Positions 60,342 to 64,000 of a stretch of DNA of 64,000 bases are shown here, piece by piece. The stretch spans positions 298,583-362,582 of the forward strand of contig NZ_PYGK01000007.1 in the NCBI RefSeq assembly GCF_003014595.1, given 5' to 3'. Every line of letters starts with the position of its first letter. Within the stretch, counting starts at the first letter, position 1. The notes below the pieces were generated by a model. The model did no database searches. It was given only the letters and a program-made list of their open reading frames with translations, and had not been told where the DNA came from. The translations under genes were made by a program, and so were the position numbers. Source of the DNA: Chitinophaga ginsengisoli. Lineage in GTDB: Bacteria; Bacteroidota; Bacteroidia; Chitinophagales; Chitinophagaceae.

Positions 60342-60716
60342 TTAAAAGGTGTGGCACCTGTATTCGCTCACAATTCCTTTCATAACATTTCCTGTAACCA
60401 ATGCTGTTCTGGAGACTATCCCTGCATCTTTCAGGTCGCTGGCAAAGGCGAAGTTTCCCACACCCAATTTCAATGCTTCGCGTCTGGCAATCCTGCCAGC
60501 AGCCGTAATAATGTCTTCATTAAAGTTATCTCTGTTTTCTAAACCAATCAATAGTAATTTTTTTTCAGGAATTGTCTCTTTTGGAAGGTCGGTGTAAAAC
60601 GTTTTCAGAAAATGTCCGTCAAACTTTCCGTTCTTTCTGAGTTTGGTTAACCGTCCTTTCAAAGTTTCATCTAGATGTACTAACCCGTTCGATGCAACGG
60701 GTAACGCCGGAGGAGA
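60342..60716 (-). pseudogene. N-terminal domain fragment of M17 (leucyl aminopeptidase) family
   Basis: The frame is open from 60716 (after a stop) to 60342 with no ATG. It reads ALPVASNGLVHLDETLKGRL, then KKLLLIGLENRDNFNEDIIT and AAGRIARREALKLGVGNFAF, the pattern of the M17 N-terminal domain. The catalytic, metal-binding C-terminal domain is absent. The real protein is over 450 residues, so this is a remnant. Confidence 0.6.
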
Positions 60717-60785
60717 TTAAAAAATTGGAGTCGTAATATACCGATTTTTTTTATTTATACAGTTTTTGAGTCATCCCTAAAACAA

Positions 60786-60870
60786 AACTGGCCAAACAGT
60801 GTTTTTAAACCGTTTGGCCAGTTAAGGGCCCGAGTGGACTATTATAGAACCATTTGCTGCAATTTTTCAG
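60786..60870 (+). repeat. Hairpin-plus-tail intergenic repeat, copy 4
   Basis: Arms AACTGGCCAAAC (60786-60797) and GTTTGGCCAGTT (60812-60823) are perfect. The tail GGGCCCGAGTGG then ACTATTATAGAACCA-TTTGCTGCAATTTTT (to about 60870) matches copy 3. The 60717-61098 region has nothing else. Confidence 0.7.
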
Positions 60871-61098
60871 AAAACTATGCAAGTAAAACTTATAATCAAA
60901 TAGCTCATTCTGCAGGTTGCTCTATGATCGATCATCACTGACCTTTTGCCCCCGAATTGCTAACCACATAGCGAGAGGAGCAGACTATTCCTAATCTCTG
61001 GAATATTTTCATAGCAATTGCCTTTGGATGTTTTATCAAGACATTGAGGCCCCAGGCGACCTTAAAAAGCAAAGAAGCCGTCTTCTATTTTACGACTG

Positions 61099-61407
61099 CT
61101 ATATATATATATTAATGTAGGAGTAAACCAGGATTTTTAACAGCATCCGTGGGTGGTAGCTACTTGTCCCCCCTGGCTTATATTGCTGGATTAACTTTGT
61201 AATATCAACTTTATCCAAAATGTCGTTGACTGTTCTGACTGGATGATTAGCTGGAATCAGATCATTCAAATCTGGTGGTAATAGCATCCCCTGGTTTTGG
61301 TGATTGCTCTTAAATACGACTGATAACGTTTTGCCTCTTGCCGTACTTTCTATAACAGAATAATAATCATATGGTTGCCAGAACGTGTCTTTTATTATAG
61401 AAACCAC
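61099..61407 (-). mobile_element. IS1182-family transposase, N-terminal fragment
   Basis: About 100 residues with LLPPDLNDLIPANHPVRTVN, DILDKVDITKLIQQYK and GTSSYHPRMLLKILVYSYIN match the N-terminal start of IS1182-type transposases. The frame then runs into a short TA repeat (61099-61112) and stops; the rest of the transposase and the inverted repeats are not seen. It is a dead copy, and no target-site duplication could be identified. Confidence 0.75.
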
Positions 61408-61416
61408 CTAAAATAG

Positions 61417-61450
61417 AGACGGTGCCCCATTTACTTTTGAGACACCGTCT
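61417..61450 (-). terminator. Hairpin terminator after the RRM gene
   Basis: AGACGGTG (61417-61424) and CACCGTCT (61443-61450) pair perfectly around an 18-nt loop. It lies just downstream of the RRM stop in its reading direction and ends in CTATTTT on the minus strand. Confidence 0.6.
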
Positions 61451-61459
61451 ATTATAAAT

Positions 61460-61744
61460 TTACCAGCGATTATTATTATTAAAAGATCTGGCAGGTCTTT
61501 CTTCTCTCGGTTTCGCTTTATTAGCTGTTATTCTATTTCCTTCGATAGTAGCACCGTCCATTTCCTGAATAGCCTTTTCCGCTTCGGTATCATCAGGCAT
61601 GGTCACGAAACCGAATCCCCTGCTGCGATTGGTGTATTTGTCAATAATGATGTTAGCTGAAGTGACAGCTCCATACTTTGAAAAGTGATTTTTCAAATCC
61701 TCACTTACTATATAAGGACTCAGATTAGATACATAAATATCCAT
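61460..61744 (-). CDS. RNA-binding protein with one RRM domain
   Basis: The start is ATG 61744 (MDIYVSNLSPYI), placing RNP2 (IYVSNL) at residues 3-8 as in the family; the frame opens 34 codons earlier with a non-family leader. RNP1 is RGFGFVTM. The fold ends about residue 78, followed by an Arg/Asn-rich tail (ERPARSFNNNNRW). Such small RRM proteins are common in Bacteroidota and probably act as RNA chaperones. A clean terminator follows. Confidence 0.93.
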   Translation of the reverse strand: MDIYVSNLSPYIVSEDLKNHFSKYGAVTSANIIIDKYTNRSRGFGFVTMPDDTEAEKAIQEMDGATIEGNRITANKAKPREERPARSFNNNNRW

Positions 61745-61958
61745 TTCTTTAAAATTAATATGTTGAAAATTAAGAGAATGAGGTAACGGTGGCGGTAAAA
61801 AGAAGGTTGGAAAAGAAAACTTTCTGACTAGTTGCCGAGAACTCAAATATTATATGGTGATGAAGATATGCTTTATAACATTACTCACCTAATAAACTTT
61901 ATTCTGCCCAAAGTAAGACTCAGACATAATAGATACCTGGTATTAGCTATTTTGGAAG

Positions 61959-62005
61959 TAGTGTCTCATTTTCGTTTCCTGGGAAGTATGCAAACCGAGA
62001 CACTA
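61959..62005. other. Hairpin in the RRM/HEAGH intergenic region
   Basis: TAGTGTCTC (61959-61967) and GAGACACTA (61997-62005) are perfect 9-bp arms around a 29-nt loop, flanked by the near-direct repeats TTTTGGAAGTAG and TTTTGGAAATAG. It could be a regulatory RNA element or remnant. The rest of 61745-62065 shows nothing recognisable. Confidence 0.3.
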
Positions 62006-62065
62006 CCATTTTGGAAATAGTAAATAAAACATGATTGTAATTATGTATTCGTACCTTACAGGTAT

Positions 62066-62584
62066 ATGAACAATATCAAGCACAACGAAATGCTTACACT
62101 GGATAGATGTATTACTTTTCTTAATGAAGTGGGTATCCAGACATTGGAGGGTAATGTAGAGGATATGAGTTTTTTACCAGGTTTACTGATTGAAAATGGA
62201 ACTATTGTTATTGACAAAACCAGATTGCAATATCCCGGGGACCTTCTGCATGAAGCCGGTCATATTGCAGTAGTTCCCTCCGCTGATCGCAAATATTTGA
62301 TGGGAAAGGATGTTATTAAAAGGAAAGACCGGGAAGCTGAAGAGATTATGGCTATCGCCTGGTCCTATGCTGCATGTATACATTTGGTAATCGATCCTTC
62401 GTTTGTTTTTCATGAGGATGGTTATAGAGGAGGTAGTAATTCTATAATTGATAGTTGTCTTAATAATGAATATTTGGGAATGTTTATGTTGCAGAGTGTA
62501 GGTATGACTATAGATAAGAATGCTAAGCCAGCAGTTCCGGATAAAAGGGGATATCCTCACATGACAAAATGGTTGAGAGAATGA
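62066..62584 (+). CDS. Putative zinc metalloprotein with HEAGH motif
   Basis: The 172-residue soluble protein has LLHEAGHIAV (HEAGH at 62-66), a thermolysin-type HExxH zinc site, and the glutamate-rich helix DREAEEIMAIAWSYAACIHL about 25 residues later that could give the third ligand, as in IrrE-like peptidases. No signal peptide is present. It lacks the helix-turn-helix of IrrE/ImmA regulators. It could be an orphan peptidase of phage or stress origin; the substrate is unknown. Confidence 0.65.
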   Translation: MNNIKHNEMLTLDRCITFLNEVGIQTLEGNVEDMSFLPGLLIENGTIVIDKTRLQYPGDLLHEAGHIAVVPSADRKYLMGKDVIKRKDREAEEIMAIAWSYAACIHLVIDPSFVFHEDGYRGGSNSIIDSCLNNEYLGMFMLQSVGMTIDKNAKPAVPDKRGYPHMTKWLRE

Positions 62585-62700
62585 TCCAGGAGCCCCTAGC
62601 GTCCTGGATGCAACGAAATCGTGTAATCTACATCAGGTTACTCATGACAATTGGCAGGTATTAATCACATTAAATTGTATTACAAATGAGCCACAAGAAA

Positions 62701-63213
62701 TCAATCTTCAAATAATCTTGCGGCGAGTTGTTGGTCATGATTATAGACATCTTCGAGAAAATGAACAGATCCGTCATCATCTGCCCACGAAGTAAAATAG
62801 GTTATAAACACCGGCCATTTTTTATTCAATTTTATCCATTTTTCATCTTTACGGATCATTAGTTTTTTAATTGCAGCATCTGTCCAAACAGTGTCTTGCT
62901 CCAGTAAATATTTTGCCAGTAAAAACGGACTTTCTAATCTGATACAACCATGACTGAAAGCGCGTCTGTTTTTTGAAAATAACGATTGGGCTGGGGTATC
63001 ATGAAAATAAATATTGTAATTATTAGGAAACAGAAATTTCACCCTGCCGAGAGCATTGTTAGGTCCGGGCCTTTGCCTTACAATGGGTAAGTTTCCATTA
63101 TATCCAGTAATTTCCATGTTATTTCGGCGTAAATAGTGTCTGTTACGCTTCAAGGCAGGAACTATTTCTTTACGCACAATACTATGATTAATTTCGAACC
63201 ACTGAACCCAATG
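62701..63213 (-). pseudogene. Truncated YcbB-like L,D-transpeptidase
   Basis: The frame is open from 63213 but has no ATG near the start; it begins HWVQWFEINHSIVRKEIVPA, as found in the middle of YcbB-like L,D-transpeptidases. The YkuD catalytic site is present (YFHDTPAQSLF with His, and SHGCIRLE with Cys about residue 78 from the GTG at 63177). The N-terminal half (signal peptide, peptidoglycan-binding domain) is missing, so it is a broken gene with an intact catalytic domain. Confidence 0.75.
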
Positions 63214-63299
63214 TCATCCTCGAGCTGATAAGTTAAAAAACTAAGGCTCTACCCTAGTTTCTGTGTTTGACATATGGAGCCTTATTTTTATATTTAGGC

Positions 63300-63703
63300 A
63301 TGTTCAACTTCTTTAGAAAAAAAACAGGCCAGACGTACATCCACTGGCAGCATTAGACTCCTATGCAAATAAGGACAAATATTTTGTACGAGTAGCCCGA
63401 TTTATGGAGCTTGATTTTAATCAATGCACTATTACGGTGATCGATCCACATGAACCGCGGATGATTACAATGGATCCTTGGCCAGAAACAATTTTCCTAA
63501 ATGCGACAGGAGAACGTACGATAAAACAATATATTGAAGATACGGCTGAAGACTATAAGGGCAACATTCCATCTAACCTCGATAGTTATATCATCAGCGA
63601 ATTAGAGAAACTTGTGTTCGAGTATAAGATTATTGAATTGACGGATGTACCGAATGCTCTTAAAAGTCCATTTGAGAAGGCAATGCCGGCAGGTAATAAA
63701 TAA
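63300..63703 (+). pseudogene. Hypothetical gene split by a frameshift in an A8 run
   Basis: ATG 63300 starts MFNFFRKK, then the frame stops at about 63355. In the +2 frame the sequence continues NRPDVHPLAALDSYANKDKY, then FVRVARFMELDFNQCTITVI and onward to 63703. One added base in the A8 run (63317-63324) joins the two into a 134-residue protein, so the run has lost a base, either in the genome or in the sequencing. The family is not recognised. Confidence 0.6.
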
Positions 63704-63842
63704 CGTTGATTATGTGAGTCTGTTTACCAATTGTCCTGAGCAACAGTAAAGTCATATTCAATTCAAACTTTGTTCATTAGCACTTAATCGAACCAGGTTT
63801 GAATTGAATATGAGATACTTATGAAATAGTGTCAAATAGCTT

Positions 63843-63915
63843 AAAATGCAAGACCCGCTCTTAGAGCGGGTCTTGCATTTTAAGTGCCCAGTAATGGAAC
63901 GATTTCGATTGCGCT
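63843..63915 (+). repeat. Hairpin-plus-tail intergenic repeat, copy 5
   Basis: AAAATGCAAGACCCGCTC (63843-63860) and GAGCGGGTCTTGCATTTT (63864-63881) form a perfect 18-bp stem with a 3-nt loop. The tail AAGTGCCCAGTAATGGAACG follows. Core sequence CCCGCTC-TTA-GAGCGGG is shared with copies 2 and 3. Confidence 0.75.
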
Positions 63916-64000
63916 GTGCAAAGTCCGTGAGGTGGGGATTTTTTTTAGATGAAACACCTCGAAATTACCCGACAGGTAGCCAATCCTGTCCGACAAGGTC

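Noticed and set aside
61099..61112. Short TA microsatellite
   Set aside because: Too short to be a feature; noted only as the point where the transposase frame ends.
63949..64000. ORF starting at an ATG near the right edge
   Set aside because: Only 17 codons are visible, with no recognisable sequence; not enough to call a gene.

Overview
The window reads as chromosomal DNA of a Bacteroidota bacterium, most likely a Chitinophaga-like member of the Chitinophagaceae. The signs are a SusC/SusD polysaccharide-utilisation locus (PUL) with its own ECF sigma/FecR pair, outer-membrane beta-barrel receptors, LytTR/LytS signalling, TANNTTTG-type -7 boxes, an orphan type IX secretion sorting domain and many lipoproteins. 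I found no rRNA, tRNA or CRISPR array.

Layout. (1) 1-5.7 kb: the N-terminus of a SAM methyltransferase at the left edge; a minus-strand operon of ABC ATPase, permease, YtrA-type GntR regulator and a GIN-like membrane-anchored protein, with an AGTGTA/TACACT operator at its start codon; a divergent HxlR/SDR pair around nested palindromes; one lipoprotein. (2) 5.9-21.6 kb: a redox and drug-response region. Two paralogous AraC regulators each face an FAD monooxygenase. Two Crp/Fnr proteins, two tandem SDRs and an epimerase-like reductase lie between them. A third AraC faces a TolC/HlyD/MFS efflux operon, followed by a LytTR two-component pair. (3) 21.9-26.8 kb: a TonB-dependent receptor and a large protein with an internally duplicated domain and an IQRQ-type N-terminus. 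(4) 27-41.4 kb: one minus-strand PUL (ECF sigma, FecR, SusC with an STN domain, SusD, two binding lipoproteins, GH20-like, GH89, GH29) ending in a hairpin terminator. It probably degrades glycans carrying alpha-GlcNAc and fucose. (5) 41.6-55.9 kb: an array of small, fast-turning-over genes (beta-propeller, ankyrin/bactofilin-like, YwqG/DUF1963, WG+Sel1, TPR, YwqK-like/HEAT and orphans) interleaved with decayed paralogues and an orphan T9SS sorting domain. (6) 56-64 kb: a sparse, decaying region with a fatty acid desaturase, isochorismatase-fold hydrolase, RRM protein and HEAGH metalloprotein. Between them are broken genes (M17 peptidase, YcbB-like L,D-transpeptidase, IS1182 transposase, a frameshifted orphan) and at least five copies of a hairpin-plus-tail intergenic repeat.

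The most interesting signal is in region 5. Five sites share the element GTAGATNNTTTGTAGTAG, followed after exactly 31 nt by a TANNTTTG-like -7 box (four on +, one on -). They sit upstream of unrelated small proteins or of the wrecks of such genes. This looks like a dedicated activator-dependent promoter shared by an immunity-like gene array. One copy extends into a CTAC array with 11-bp phasing. A second recurrent signal is TANNTTTG placed 4-5 nt before a start codon, which predicts leaderless mRNAs for several genes.
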